DNA of 64,000 nucleotides from Vibrio spartinae (GTDB taxonomy: Bacteria > Pseudomonadota > Gammaproteobacteria > Enterobacterales > Vibrionaceae): the NCBI RefSeq assembly GCF_024347135.1, contig NZ_AP024908.1, positions 620,001 through 684,000 of the forward strand. The letters are read 5' to 3'. Below, one piece after another: positions 43,062 to 51,362 of the stretch. How positions within the stretch are numbered: the stretch's first letter is position 1; each line of letters opens with the position of its first letter. A program made the position numbers and the translations under genes. The notes under the pieces are model-generated. The model was given only the letters and a program-made list of their open reading frames with translations, was not told the origin of the DNA and ran no database searches.

Positions 43062-44759
43062 ATGACAAAAATCGTAATTATTGGCGGCGTTGCGGGCGGT
43101 GCATCTGCAGCAGCTCGCGCGCGCCGTCTTAGTGAAGATGCTGAAATTATAATGCTTGAACGCGGTCCCTTCGTTTCGTTTGCTAATTGCGGGCTGCCCT
43201 ACCATATCGGTGGAGACATCAAAGAGCGCGGCCACCTTCTACTGCAAACACCGGAAAGTTTTCTGGCACGTTTTAACGTAGATGTACGCGTCATGAATGA
43301 AGTGCTCCGTATTAACCGCGCAGAGAAAACGCTCACGGTTCGTAACCTTTCAGACCAAAGCGAGTACACTGAAAGCTACGACTTCCTGCTTCTCAGCCCA
43401 GGTGCGGGGCCGGTTGTGCCGCCCATTCCGGGGCTAGACAATCCATTAACGCACTCGCTACGTAACATTCCAGATATGGATAAAATTATCCAAACTATCA
43501 ATACCAACCAAGTTGATCACGCAACGGTTGTGGGCGGTGGTTTTATCGGTTTGGAAATGATGGAAGCTTTCCACCAGCTCGGTATTCAAACCACACTGCT
43601 GGAAATGGCTGACCAAGTGATGACCCCAGTCGATCGAGAAATGGCAGGTTTTGTACATGCCGAAATCAAAGCAAAAGGCATTGATTTACGTCTGTCCACA
43701 GCGTTGCAATCGGTCGAATTCAAGCCAACCACCTCACTGGCAAGCATGGATTCAGGTCAAATAGAACACCAGCACGTGAATGGCGAACTCGATCTGACAC
43801 TCAGCAATGGCGACACACTGACCACTGATATTCTGATTATGGCCATTGGTGTTCGTCCTGAAACCAAACTGGCTTCAGAGGCCGGTCTGCAAATTGGTGA
43901 GCTTGGCGGCATTTACACCAATGAATACATGCAAACGAGCGATCCATCGATCTACGCGGTTGGTGATGCTATCGAAGAGAAAGACTTCGTCACGGGTAAA
44001 CCGACACTGGTCCCTTTAGCGGGTCCTGCAAACCGTCAAGGCCGGATGGCGGCCGACAATATGCTTGGTCGTCGCGAAACTTATCAGGGCACTCAAGGCA
44101 CTGCGATTTGTAAGATTTTCGATTTAGCCGTGGCATCAACGGGTAAGAATGAGAAACAGCTCAAACGTGAAGGTACCGAGTACGAAAAAGTGTATGTCCA
44201 CACAGCGAGCCACGCGAGCTACTACCCGGGGGCAGAAGTGGTGTCGTTCAAAATGCTGTTCGATCCAAAGTCAGGCAAGATTTTCGGTGCGCAAGCGTTG
44301 GGTAAAGATGGCATCGATAAACGTATCGACGTCATGGCAGTGGCTCAGCGTGCCGGAATGACCGTCGATCAGTTACAACACCTTGAGCTGACTTACGCGC
44401 CACCTTACGGGAGTGCGAAAGACGTGATTAACCAAGCCGCATTTGTCGCAAACAACCTCATCAAAGGCGATTCTGCAGCGATTCACTTTGACGAAATTGA
44501 TCACCTCACTGCCGACCAGTTGTTACTTGATGTCCGTAATCCCGGCGAGTTACAAAACGGTTATCTGGCAGGTGCTGTCAATATTCCGGTCGATCAACTC
44601 CGCCAGCGTATGCATGAGTTACCGAAAGACAAAGAGATCATTATTTACTGTCAGGTTGGGTTACGCGGTAATGTCGCCTATCGCCAACTGGTGAATCATG
44701 GTTTCAGAGCACGAAATCTGCTCGGTGGCTATCGCACTTATCAGTTCGCCACAGCTTAG
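43062..44759 (+). CDS. CoA-disulfide/persulfide reductase with rhodanese domain
   Basis: A flavoprotein of the single-cysteine CoA-disulfide reductase family fused to a C-terminal rhodanese, 565 aa. FAD-binding GGVAGGASAAARARRL begins at residue 8; the active cysteine is Cys43 in SFANCGLPYHIGG; the NAD(P)H-binding VVGGGFIGLEMME comes next; YAVGDAIE is the second FAD contact. The rhodanese domain (~470-565) has the catalytic Cys530 in IIYCQVGLRGNVAYRQL. Enzymes of this layout (Npsr, CoADR-RHD) reduce CoA persulfides or polysulfide to sulfide with NADH. Context with a persulfide-type ArsR sensor supports that role. Confidence 0.93.
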   Translation: MTKIVIIGGVAGGASAAARARRLSEDAEIIMLERGPFVSFANCGLPYHIGGDIKERGHLLLQTPESFLARFNVDVRVMNEVLRINRAEKTLTVRNLSDQSEYTESYDFLLLSPGAGPVVPPIPGLDNPLTHSLRNIPDMDKIIQTINTNQVDHATVVGGGFIGLEMMEAFHQLGIQTTLLEMADQVMTPVDREMAGFVHAEIKAKGIDLRLSTALQSVEFKPTTSLASMDSGQIEHQHVNGELDLTLSNGDTLTTDILIMAIGVRPETKLASEAGLQIGELGGIYTNEYMQTSDPSIYAVGDAIEEKDFVTGKPTLVPLAGPANRQGRMAADNMLGRRETYQGTQGTAICKIFDLAVASTGKNEKQLKREGTEYEKVYVHTASHASYYPGAEVVSFKMLFDPKSGKIFGAQALGKDGIDKRIDVMAVAQRAGMTVDQLQHLELTYAPPYGSAKDVINQAAFVANNLIKGDSAAIHFDEIDHLTADQLLLDVRNPGELQNGYLAGAVNIPVDQLRQRMHELPKDKEIIIYCQVGLRGNVAYRQLVNHGFRARNLLGGYRTYQFATA

Positions 44760-44794
44760 TGGATGTTCTGTCATTTAACGCCCTCACCACCACA

Positions 44795-44829
44795 AAAAAC
44801 GCGCCGGGTATTTGCAACCCAGCGCGTTT
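44795..44829. terminator. terminator between convergent genes
   Basis: AAAAACGCGC-C-GGGT (44795-44809) pairs with ACCC-A-GCGCGTTT across a short loop, with A and T runs on both sides. It serves the CoA-disulfide reductase (+) and the formaldehyde dehydrogenase (-). Confidence 0.8.
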
Positions 44830-44865
44830 GATGCCAGTCACCCGATATCGGGTGAAATGGTCAAT

Positions 44866-46065
44866 CTATGCGGTAACACTACCGTGTGGATCAATAACGA
44901 ATTTTTTCGCTGCGCCACCATCAAAATCAGCATAACCTTGCGGTGCCTGATCCAACGTGATCAGCTGAACGTTCACCGCTTTTGCAATGTTGACTTTATC
45001 AAACAGAATCGCCTGCATCAGAGAGCGGTGATATTTCATCACCGGGCACTGACCGGTATGAAACGAATGGGATTTCGCCCAACCGAGACCAAAACGCATA
45101 CTCAACGCACCGATTCTTGCCGCTTCATCCGTTGCGCCCGGATCATCCGTCACATACAGCCCCGGGATACCAATTTGGCCACCGGCACGAGTGATTTGCA
45201 TCGCTGAGTTTAACACAGCCGCAGGCGCTTCTTTATGGTGTCCGCCACAGCCACAGCCATGCGCTTCAAACCCAACACAGTCAACAAAACAGTCAACTTC
45301 TCGTTCACCGAGAATCACTTCCAGTTTATCTTCCATATCGCCGTCTTGACGCAAGTCGATCGTTTCACAGCCAAAGCTTCGTGCCTGTTCAAGACGTTCC
45401 TCTATCATGTCACCCACGATCACACACGCAGCCCCCAGCAATTGGGCCGACACAGCAGCAGCGAGACCAACCGGACCAGCCCCTGCGACATACACGGTTG
45501 AACCGGGACCGACACCCGCGGTCACACAGCCGTGGAAGCCGGTCGGGAAGATATCAGAGAGCAATGTCAGATCCCGAATTTTTTCCATTGCCTGATCTGA
45601 ATCAGGGAACTTCAGCAGATTGAAATCAGCATACGGTACCATCACGTACTCTGACTGGCCACCGACCCAGCCCCCCATATCGACATAACCATAAGCAGCG
45701 CCGGGACGTGCCGGGTTGACATTCAGACAGATGCCCGTCATACCGGATTTACAGTTGCGACAGCGTCCACAAGCAATGTTGAAAGGAACGGAAACGATAT
45801 CACCCACATTCAGGAATTCAACGTCGTCTCCTTTTTCAAGGATCACACCGGTGATTTCATGACCCAGAACGAGTCCCGCCGATGCGGTTGTCCGTCCGCG
45901 GACCATGTGCTGGTCACTCCCACAAATATTGGTGGTCAGAACCTTCAGGATGACGCCGTGATTACACTTCCTTTTTCCCAGAGCCAACTCCGGAAAAGCG
46001 ATCGATTCAACGGCGACTTGTCCCGGTCCTTTATATACAACACCGTGATTACTGGAATTGCACAT
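44866..46065 (-). CDS. glutathione-independent formaldehyde dehydrogenase (Zn, NAD-dependent)
   Basis: A zinc alcohol-dehydrogenase-family enzyme that oxidises formaldehyde without glutathione, like Pseudomonas putida FdhA. The start at 46065 has AAGGAG 7 bases upstream; a longer frame to 46254 has no matching sequence. Length of 399 aa is the family norm. Catalytic zinc ligands are in TTNICGSDQHMVRGRT and LGHEITG; the structural zinc lobe is CGRCRNCKSGMTGIC; the NAD-binding motif is VYVAGAGPVGLAAA. The characteristic CGCGGHHKEAPAAVLN stretch is present. It is divergent from ahpC, sharing an intergenic region with an OxyR site. Confidence 0.93.
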   Translation of the reverse strand: MCNSSNHGVVYKGPGQVAVESIAFPELALGKRKCNHGVILKVLTTNICGSDQHMVRGRTTASAGLVLGHEITGVILEKGDDVEFLNVGDIVSVPFNIACGRCRNCKSGMTGICLNVNPARPGAAYGYVDMGGWVGGQSEYVMVPYADFNLLKFPDSDQAMEKIRDLTLLSDIFPTGFHGCVTAGVGPGSTVYVAGAGPVGLAAAVSAQLLGAACVIVGDMIEERLEQARSFGCETIDLRQDGDMEDKLEVILGEREVDCFVDCVGFEAHGCGCGGHHKEAPAAVLNSAMQITRAGGQIGIPGLYVTDDPGATDEAARIGALSMRFGLGWAKSHSFHTGQCPVMKYHRSLMQAILFDKVNIAKAVNVQLITLDQAPQGYADFDGGAAKKFVIDPHGSVTA

Positions 46066-46295
46066 TCTGTTCTCCTTAAGCGAATTATTATTGTACTGCG
46101 TCTGCCACGTTAGCGAGCATGAATTCACAATAGATATTCGTATACGACACCATTCAGTCAAGTCGCGACTCATGACTGTCAAGAAAGTATTTTCTGTGGT
46201 GTTGATTAGACTTTTATCACCACAGAAAAGATCCCCGTCAATCATCGCGTTCAATCACCCATGTGATAGCCAGCAATTATCTCAGTTCCGATAAA

Positions 46296-46332
46296 ATAGA
46301 TTTTTCCTATCAAATGAATAGCTACAAGTGAT
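46296..46332. promoter_or_regulatory. OxyR binding site before ahpC
   Basis: ATAGATTTTTCCTAT (46296-46310) and ATAGCTACAAGTGAT (46318-46332), with a 7-base spacer, fit the full tetrameric OxyR pattern ATAGnTnnnAnCTAT-N7-ATAGnTnnnAnCTAT; the only misses are one A in the first half-site and the last half-site reading TGAT. It is about 87 bases before the ahpC start. Peroxide induction of ahpC is expected. Confidence 0.8.
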
Positions 46333-46418
46333 TTTATTTTGTGGTGCGGCAGTGCGAATATACATCTCGAAGGCAAGATATTGCAAAGCTAACCAACTGA
46401 AAGGAAAGTAAAAAAATC

Positions 46419-46976
46419 ATGATCAATACAAAAATCAAACCATTTAGTGCAACCGCTTATAAAAACGGTGAATTTGTTGAAGTCACAGAAAAAAGTGTCG
46501 AGGGCAAATGGGCAGTATTTTTCTTCTATCCTGCTGATTTCACATTCGTTTGCCCAACAGAATTAGGTGATCTTGCCGATCATTATGCTGAGCTTCAAGA
46601 GCGTGGCGTTGAAGTATTCTCCGTCTCAACTGACACCCACTTCACGCACAAAGCATGGCATGACAGTTCTGACACGATTGGCAAAATTCAGTATTACATG
46701 CTTGGTGACCAAACCGGTAACATCACCAACAACTTCGGTGTGATGCGTGAAGGTCAAGGCCTTGCAGACCGTGCAACATTCCTCATCGATCCTGAAGGTG
46801 TCATTCAGGCAATGGAAATTACTGCTGAAGGGATTGGCCGTGACGCTGAAGACCTGCTGAGAAAAGTCAAGGCAGCACAATATGTTGCAGCACACCCAGG
46901 CGAAGTTTGCCCGGCAAAATGGAAAGAAGGTGAAGAAACATTGGCACCTTCACTGGATCTTGTCGGCAAAATCTAA
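46419..46976 (+). CDS. ahpC: alkyl hydroperoxide reductase peroxiredoxin AhpC
   Basis: A typical 2-Cys peroxiredoxin that reduces organic hydroperoxides and low levels of hydrogen peroxide, 185 aa. The peroxidatic cysteine is Cys45 in [12 protein letters not shown]; the resolving cysteine is Cys164 in GEVCPAKW. The sequence [16 protein letters not shown] is the conserved AhpC core. AAGGAAAG stands ~10 bases before the ATG. It has an OxyR site upstream and is followed after 142 bases by its reductase ahpF, with a hairpin between that may set their ratio. Confidence 0.96.
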   Translation: MINTKIKPFSATAYKNGEFVEVTEKSVEGKWAVFFFYPADFTFVCPTELGDLADHYAELQERGVEVFSVSTDTHFTHKAWHDSSDTIGKIQYYMLGDQTGNITNNFGVMREGQGLADRATFLIDPEGVIQAMEITAEGIGRDAEDLLRKVKAAQYVAAHPGEVCPAKWKEGEETLAPSLDLVGKI

Positions 46977-47004
46977 CGATTTTCTGATTTAGATTTTTTA
47001 ATTT

Positions 47005-47052
47005 GAGAGTGGGCTGGATGTACCATACGACCAACGCATCCGGCTTGCTCTC
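47005..47052 (+). terminator. imperfect hairpin between ahpC and ahpF
   Basis: GAGAGTGGGCTGGATG (47005-47020) pairs with CATCCGGCTTGCTCTC (47037-47052) at 12 of 16 positions, followed by a pyrimidine-rich CCCCTCTCTC. It may be a partial terminator lowering ahpF relative to ahpC. Confidence 0.5.
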
Positions 47053-47118
47053 TCCCCTCTCTCATTATCTAGAGTGGTCACTCTCTTTATCTATCTAAAG
47101 ACAAGGTGTAATCGAAAC

Positions 47119-48687
47119 ATGCTAGACCAAGCGATCAAACAACAATTAAAACAATATCTCACAAACTTAAAAGAAGATGTCCGCTTAGTGGTCAGTCTAG
47201 ATGAAAGTAAAACATCTCAAGAAATTCTTTCACTGGCTGAAGAGATCGAAACATTAAGCGATCATGTCTCGGTAGTACATGATAACGCGGCCAGTGAACG
47301 TAAACCCGTCATGGCGGTCACGAATCCGGAGAAAGGTACACAATTGCGTTTTGCAGGTGTGCCGATGGGACACGAGTTTACCTCATTGGTTTTAGCGCTG
47401 CTCCACTCGGGTGGTCATCCGATGAAACTTGAAGATGAGACCATCACGCAGATTGCCAGTCTTCATAAAAAACTGGATGTGGAAGTCTTTATCTCCCTCT
47501 CGTGTCAGAACTGTCCCGATGTGGTTCAAGCTTTCAACATGATGGCTGCAATCAACCCAGACATTCGGGTCACGATGATTGATGGTGCCCTGTTCCAAGA
47601 TGAAGTCAAACAACGTGATATTCTGGCAGTGCCAAGCGTTTTTGTGAATGGTGAGTTATTCGGGCAAGGCCGGATGTCATTAGCAGAAATCTTAACCAAA
47701 ATTGATGATGGTGCAGCGGAAAGAGCAACAGCCAGTATTAATGAAAAAGACCCATACGATGTATTGGTCGTCGGTGGCGGACCTGCCGGTGGTGCTGCGG
47801 CTGTTTATGCCGCTCGTAAAGGCATCCGGACAGGTATCGTTGCGAAGCGTCTCGGTGGTCAAGTGATGGACACGATGGCGATTGAAAACTTTATCTCCGT
47901 CAAGAGAACCGAAGGGCCGAAACTGGCAGCCGATCTGGGTGAGCATCTCAAAGAATATGATGTGGATATCATTACTGATCAGCAAGCAGACCGGTTGATG
48001 GGTGCAGCTTATACCGAAGATGGGTATATTCACGTCAATCTTGAAAGCGGTGCAACCCTCAAGAGTAAAAGTGTCATTCTCAGCCCGGGCGCACGCTGGA
48101 GAGAAATGAATGTTCCCGGTGAACATGAATACCGCAATAAAGGGGTTGCTTACTGCCCACACTGTGACGGTCCACTGTTTAAAGGGAAGAAAACAGCCGT
48201 TATCGGTGGCGGCAACTCCGGTATTGAAGCCGCGATTGATTTGGCCGGGATTGTCGAACACGTCACGGTCCTTGAATTTGCCGATATACTTCGTGCAGAC
48301 CAAGTACTGATTGATAAAGCAAACTCTCTGCCGAATATCGACATCATTACCATGGCACAGACCACCGAAGTGATTGGCGATGGAAAACGGGTGACCGGTC
48401 TTAAATATAAAGATCGCCATACCGATGAGATCCATACTCTCCTGTTATCCGGTATTTTCGTGCAAATTGGTTTGGTTCCCAATACAGAATGGCTGAAAGA
48501 TTCAGATGTAACGCTCTCACCAAGAGGTGAAATCGAAGTCGGTAGCCGAGGCGACACCAGTATGTCAGGAGTATTTGCTGCCGGAGATGCGACGACTGTC
48601 CCTTATAAACAAATTATTATCGCTATGGGCGAAGGGGCGAAAGCCAGTCTGGGAGCATTTGATTACCTGATTCGTCATCAGGGGTGA
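47119..48687 (+). CDS. ahpF: alkyl hydroperoxide reductase flavoprotein AhpF
   Basis: The NADH-dependent flavoprotein that re-reduces AhpC, 522 aa (E. coli AhpF is 521). The start at 47119 gives the usual [14 protein letters not shown]. The N-terminal thioredoxin-like domains contain [15 protein letters not shown], the redox CxxC that docks with AhpC. The C-terminal part is thioredoxin-reductase-like: [17 protein letters not shown], the active [12 protein letters not shown] and [17 protein letters not shown], ending with [16 protein letters not shown]. Downstream is a hairpin terminator that was the target of an IS256-family insertion. Confidence 0.96.
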   Translation: MLDQAIKQQLKQYLTNLKEDVRLVVSLDESKTSQEILSLAEEIETLSDHVSVVHDNAASERKPVMAVTNPEKGTQLRFAGVPMGHEFTSLVLALLHSGGHPMKLEDETITQIASLHKKLDVEVFISLSCQNCPDVVQAFNMMAAINPDIRVTMIDGALFQDEVKQRDILAVPSVFVNGELFGQGRMSLAEILTKIDDGAAERATASINEKDPYDVLVVGGGPAGGAAAVYAARKGIRTGIVAKRLGGQVMDTMAIENFISVKRTEGPKLAADLGEHLKEYDVDIITDQQADRLMGAAYTEDGYIHVNLESGATLKSKSVILSPGARWREMNVPGEHEYRNKGVAYCPHCDGPLFKGKKTAVIGGGNSGIEAAIDLAGIVEHVTVLEFADILRADQVLIDKANSLPNIDIITMAQTTEVIGDGKRVTGLKYKDRHTDEIHTLLLSGIFVQIGLVPNTEWLKDSDVTLSPRGEIEVGSRGDTSMSGVFAAGDATTVPYKQIIIAMGEGAKASLGAFDYLIRHQG

Positions 48688-48762
48688 TGGGTTCGAGTGA
48701 CTGTCAGTTCACTCATACATGAGTCATTGATAGTTACTTATATCCATTGACTCTCAATAGGC

Positions 48763-48793
48763 AAAACGGGCGCTTAAAACAAGCGTCCGTTTT
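48763..48793 (+). terminator. ahpF terminator, abutted by an IS insertion
   Basis: AAAACGGGCGCTT (48763-48775) pairs with AAGCGTCCGTTTT (48781-48793), one G-T wobble and a 5-base loop. The last eight bases, TCCGTTTT, are the target duplicated by the neighbouring IS256-family element, whose left end begins at 48794. Confidence 0.88.
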
Positions 48794-50095
48794 GGTAGTG
48801 TTCAAATTTCTGTGTCATTTCTTTAAACTGAACCAAAAAGGAAATGACACCTTATGTCTGACGATAAATTCGAAATTGATATTCAAGCTTTTGCCAAAGC
48901 ATTGCAATCCGGTCAGGGCCTCAACGGCAAAGACGGTTTGCTCACCCCGTTGATTAAGCAAATCACTGAAGCCGCGCTCGGGGCTGAAATCGAACAGCAC
49001 CTTGAAGCTGAGCCCGACAATCGCAAAAATGGAAAATCCCGCAAAACCGTTAAAACCTCATCCGGGGAATTTGAACTTGAAACGCCCCGTGACCGAAATG
49101 GCTCTTTTGACCCGCAAACTGTCAAGAAGCACCAGACCCGACTGACCGATGAGATGGAACGTAATGTCCTCTCCCTGTTTGCCCTTGGCAACAGCTATCA
49201 ACATATCCGGGAATATCTGCTGGATATGTATGGTATCAGCGTTTCCAATGGCACGATTAACGCCATCACCGACCGTCTTATCCCTGAGCTCAGAGCATGG
49301 CAGGAGCGGGATTTAGACCCCGTCTATCCGGTCGTCTGGCTTGATGCCGTTCACTACAAAATCAAGGAAAACGGTCGCTTTGTTTCCAAAGCCATTTACA
49401 CCATCCTTGCACTCAATATCGAAGGAAAAAAAGAGCTGCTGGGGATTTATCTCTCTGATGCCGAAGGCGCGCATTACTGGCTCAGTGTCCTGACCGACTT
49501 ACAAAATCGCGGTGTCAAAGATATTTGTATTGCTTGTGTCGATGGCCTCAAAGGGTTCCCTCAGGCGATTGAAACCATTTACCCGCAGACTGAAGTCCAA
49601 CTCTGTGTTATCCATCAAATCCGTAACTCGATGAAGTATGTCGCCAGCAAAAATCAGAAAGCGTTTATGGCGGATTTAAAATGTGTTTATAAAGCGGCAA
49701 CCCTTAAAGCTGCCGAACATGAGCTGGATGAGCTGGAAGCCAAATGGGGACCACAATACCCGCTGGTGATTCAGTCATGGCGCAATAAATGGGAGAACTT
49801 ATCGGTGTATTTCAAATATCCCGAACAGGTCCGCAGAGCCATTTACACCACCAATGCGGTTGAGGCGGTACATCGTCAGTTCCGCAAACTGACCAAAACC
49901 AAGGGCGGTTTTGCTAATGAAACCAGCTTGCTCAAGCTGTTGTATGCAGGTATGTTGAAAGCCAGTGAAAAGTGGACGCATCCGGTGCAGAACTGGAACC
50001 TGACACTGTCTCAGCTCAGCATCCACTTTGAAGGCAGACTCACTCCATATCTGGATTTATAAAAATGGGCGTGACACAGAATAATGAACAGTCTC
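48794..50095 (+). mobile_element. complete IS256-family insertion sequence, 1302 bp
   Basis: Left end GGTAGTGTTCAAATTTCTGT and the reverse complement of the right end, GAGACTGTTCATTATTCTGT, both continue with GTCA and form imperfect terminal inverted repeats of ~24 bases. The flanks carry an 8-bp direct duplication TCCGTTTT (48786-48793 and 50096-50103), the length usual for this family. The single transposase gene is intact. Intact ends, duplication and gene point to a recent insertion. Confidence 0.93.
48854..50062 (+). CDS. IS256-family (mutator-type) transposase
   Basis: A DDE transposase of the IS256/MULE class, 402 aa, full length. Markers are the N-terminal LTPLIKQITEAALGAEIEQH, NGKSRKTVKTSSGEFELETP, the first catalytic Asp in YPVVWLDAVHYKIKENG, the second in ICIACVDGLKGFPQAIET, and the final Glu in IYTTNAVEAVHRQFRKLTK. 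The C/D...H residues (QLCVIHQIRNS) of the family are also present. It starts 60 bases inside the left end and stops 33 bases before the right end. Nothing suggests inactivation. Confidence 0.96.
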   Translation: MSDDKFEIDIQAFAKALQSGQGLNGKDGLLTPLIKQITEAALGAEIEQHLEAEPDNRKNGKSRKTVKTSSGEFELETPRDRNGSFDPQTVKKHQTRLTDEMERNVLSLFALGNSYQHIREYLLDMYGISVSNGTINAITDRLIPELRAWQERDLDPVYPVVWLDAVHYKIKENGRFVSKAIYTILALNIEGKKELLGIYLSDAEGAHYWLSVLTDLQNRGVKDICIACVDGLKGFPQAIETIYPQTEVQLCVIHQIRNSMKYVASKNQKAFMADLKCVYKAATLKAAEHELDELEAKWGPQYPLVIQSWRNKWENLSVYFKYPEQVRRAIYTTNAVEAVHRQFRKLTKTKGGFANETSLLKLLYAGMLKASEKWTHPVQNWNLTLSQLSIHFEGRLTPYLDL

Positions 50096-50117
50096 TCCGT
50101 TTTCTGTTGTTACCTTT

Positions 50118-50270
50118 GCCTGTCCCTCTAAATCTCTCTAAATCGTCTGTCCCTTTTAGCCCATTTCGTCAGCCCCTAAATCGTCTGTCCCTGTAATTCA
50201 AATTCATCTGTCTCTTGAGTTCTTCTCTTCAAGTGTCTGTCCCTTCAAGAGTACAAGTGTCTGTCCTTTC
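50118..50270 (-). repeat. GGACAGAC-family repeat cluster, five or six reverse-oriented copies
   Basis: In the gap between the IS256 element and the DUF3750 gene lie CCTGTCCCTC (50119-50128), TCGTCTGTCCCTT (50143-50155), TCGTCTGTCCCTG (50181-50193), a degenerate ATCTGTCTCTT (50205-50215), AAGTGTCTGTCCCTTCAAG (50231-50249) and AAGTGTCTGTCCTTTCAA (50255-50272). Several share the word CTAAATCGTCTGTCCC, showing tandem duplication. No gene is present in this stretch. Confidence 0.88.
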
Positions 50271-50386
50271 AATTGCTTTTCGATACAAATCAATCTCGAC
50301 CGAAAATATGCGAGTTATGTCTTTTGCGCCTGAATTGTCTATAGTAGCTTAAGAATCAGTTACATCGTGCATAAGGACGTTCAATC

Positions 50387-50917
50387 ATGCTCAGATATCT
50401 TTTCATCGTGTTTGTGATGATCGTGACTCTCAGTTGTAGTGGTGGGGACTGGCGCACCGCAAGCCGTCAACCCGCAGGTATAGCCCCGGAACCGGGACAA
50501 GAGAAAGAAGCGGTGATTGAAGTGTATGCCGCCGACGCGTTCGGCTGGCGCGGCTGGTTTGCGGTGCACACTTGGATAGCACTGAAACCGAAAAATGCCC
50601 CTGAATATACCGTTTACGAGGTGATCGGCTGGCGACTCAAACAAGGACGCTCGGTTCTGACCCAATATCAAACCAAACATCCGGATCGCTACTGGTATGG
50701 TGCCAAACCAGAAAAAGTTTTATCCCTCCAAGGAGAAAAAGCGAGCCAGTTGATCCCTGAAATTACGGCTGCCATTGAATTTTACCCGTGGGCAGATGAA
50801 TACACCCTCTTCCCCGGACCGAACAGTAATACATTTCCGGCATGGGTTGGCTTACAGGTACCCGCACTGGGATTAAAAATGCCTTTCCGGGCGATCGGGA
50901 GCGGCTACGCGAATTAG
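50387..50917 (+). CDS. DUF3750 exported protein
   Basis: A 176-aa protein with an N-terminal hydrophobic segment (MLRYLFIVFVMIVTLSC-SG) that may be a lipoprotein signal with Cys17 as the anchor. The DUF3750 pattern follows: VIEVYAADAFGWRGWFAVHT, WIALKPKNAPEYTVYEVIGW and ITAAIEFYPWADEYTLFPGP, then NSNTFPAWVGLQVPALGLKM. The strongly conserved His (AVHTW), Asn and Trp residues look catalytic, resembling a cysteine-independent amidase or hydrolase fold, but no function is known to me. It stands alone, separated from the IS element by the repeat cluster. Confidence 0.85.
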   Translation: MLRYLFIVFVMIVTLSCSGGDWRTASRQPAGIAPEPGQEKEAVIEVYAADAFGWRGWFAVHTWIALKPKNAPEYTVYEVIGWRLKQGRSVLTQYQTKHPDRYWYGAKPEKVLSLQGEKASQLIPEITAAIEFYPWADEYTLFPGPNSNTFPAWVGLQVPALGLKMPFRAIGSGYAN

Positions 50918-51362
50918 CCGAATGGTAAGTTGGGTTGCTCACAGATTTTGCGCTGTCTTCGGTTCGCTGTGATCGACACTCAATGCTCATGGCTGACAAT
51001 GCATCCACATGATCACCAGACATATTCACACTTGTGCACATGCTTGAAATGAAATAGCATACGTAAAAACAGACTAACTGTGTGGTTGTTGTCTATTTCA
51101 TGAATAGTTTCATATAGATATTATCATGTTGGTGAATTATCCAGTGAATCGATAGATTTAATTTCGTTCATTTCAATTAAAAATTATCGCCGATACTCAT
51201 CTCAAAAATACACCAAAATGCGAGCATACTTTTAATGATTCAGTCATAATGAATCATTGAAAGTATGAGAAGTGCATCAGGACGATCACACTGTTTACGA
51301 GCTGGATATCAAAAGCTCTGATGATCAGAAATACTGATTATCAGAAACAATGGAGAGTCATC
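50918..51362. other. gene-free upstream region of the Fe-S oxidoreductase gene
   Basis: About 445 bases with no supported gene. A 9-bp perfect inverted repeat, AATGATTCA (51234-51242) and TGAATCATT (51250-51258), seven bases apart, sits about 105 bases before the start at 51363 and could be an operator. Confidence 0.5.

Noticed and set aside
47692..48435. Long open frame (247 codons) antisense to ahpF
   Set aside because: It lies wholly inside the well-supported ahpF gene, has no familiar domain, and is a shadow of its codon bias.
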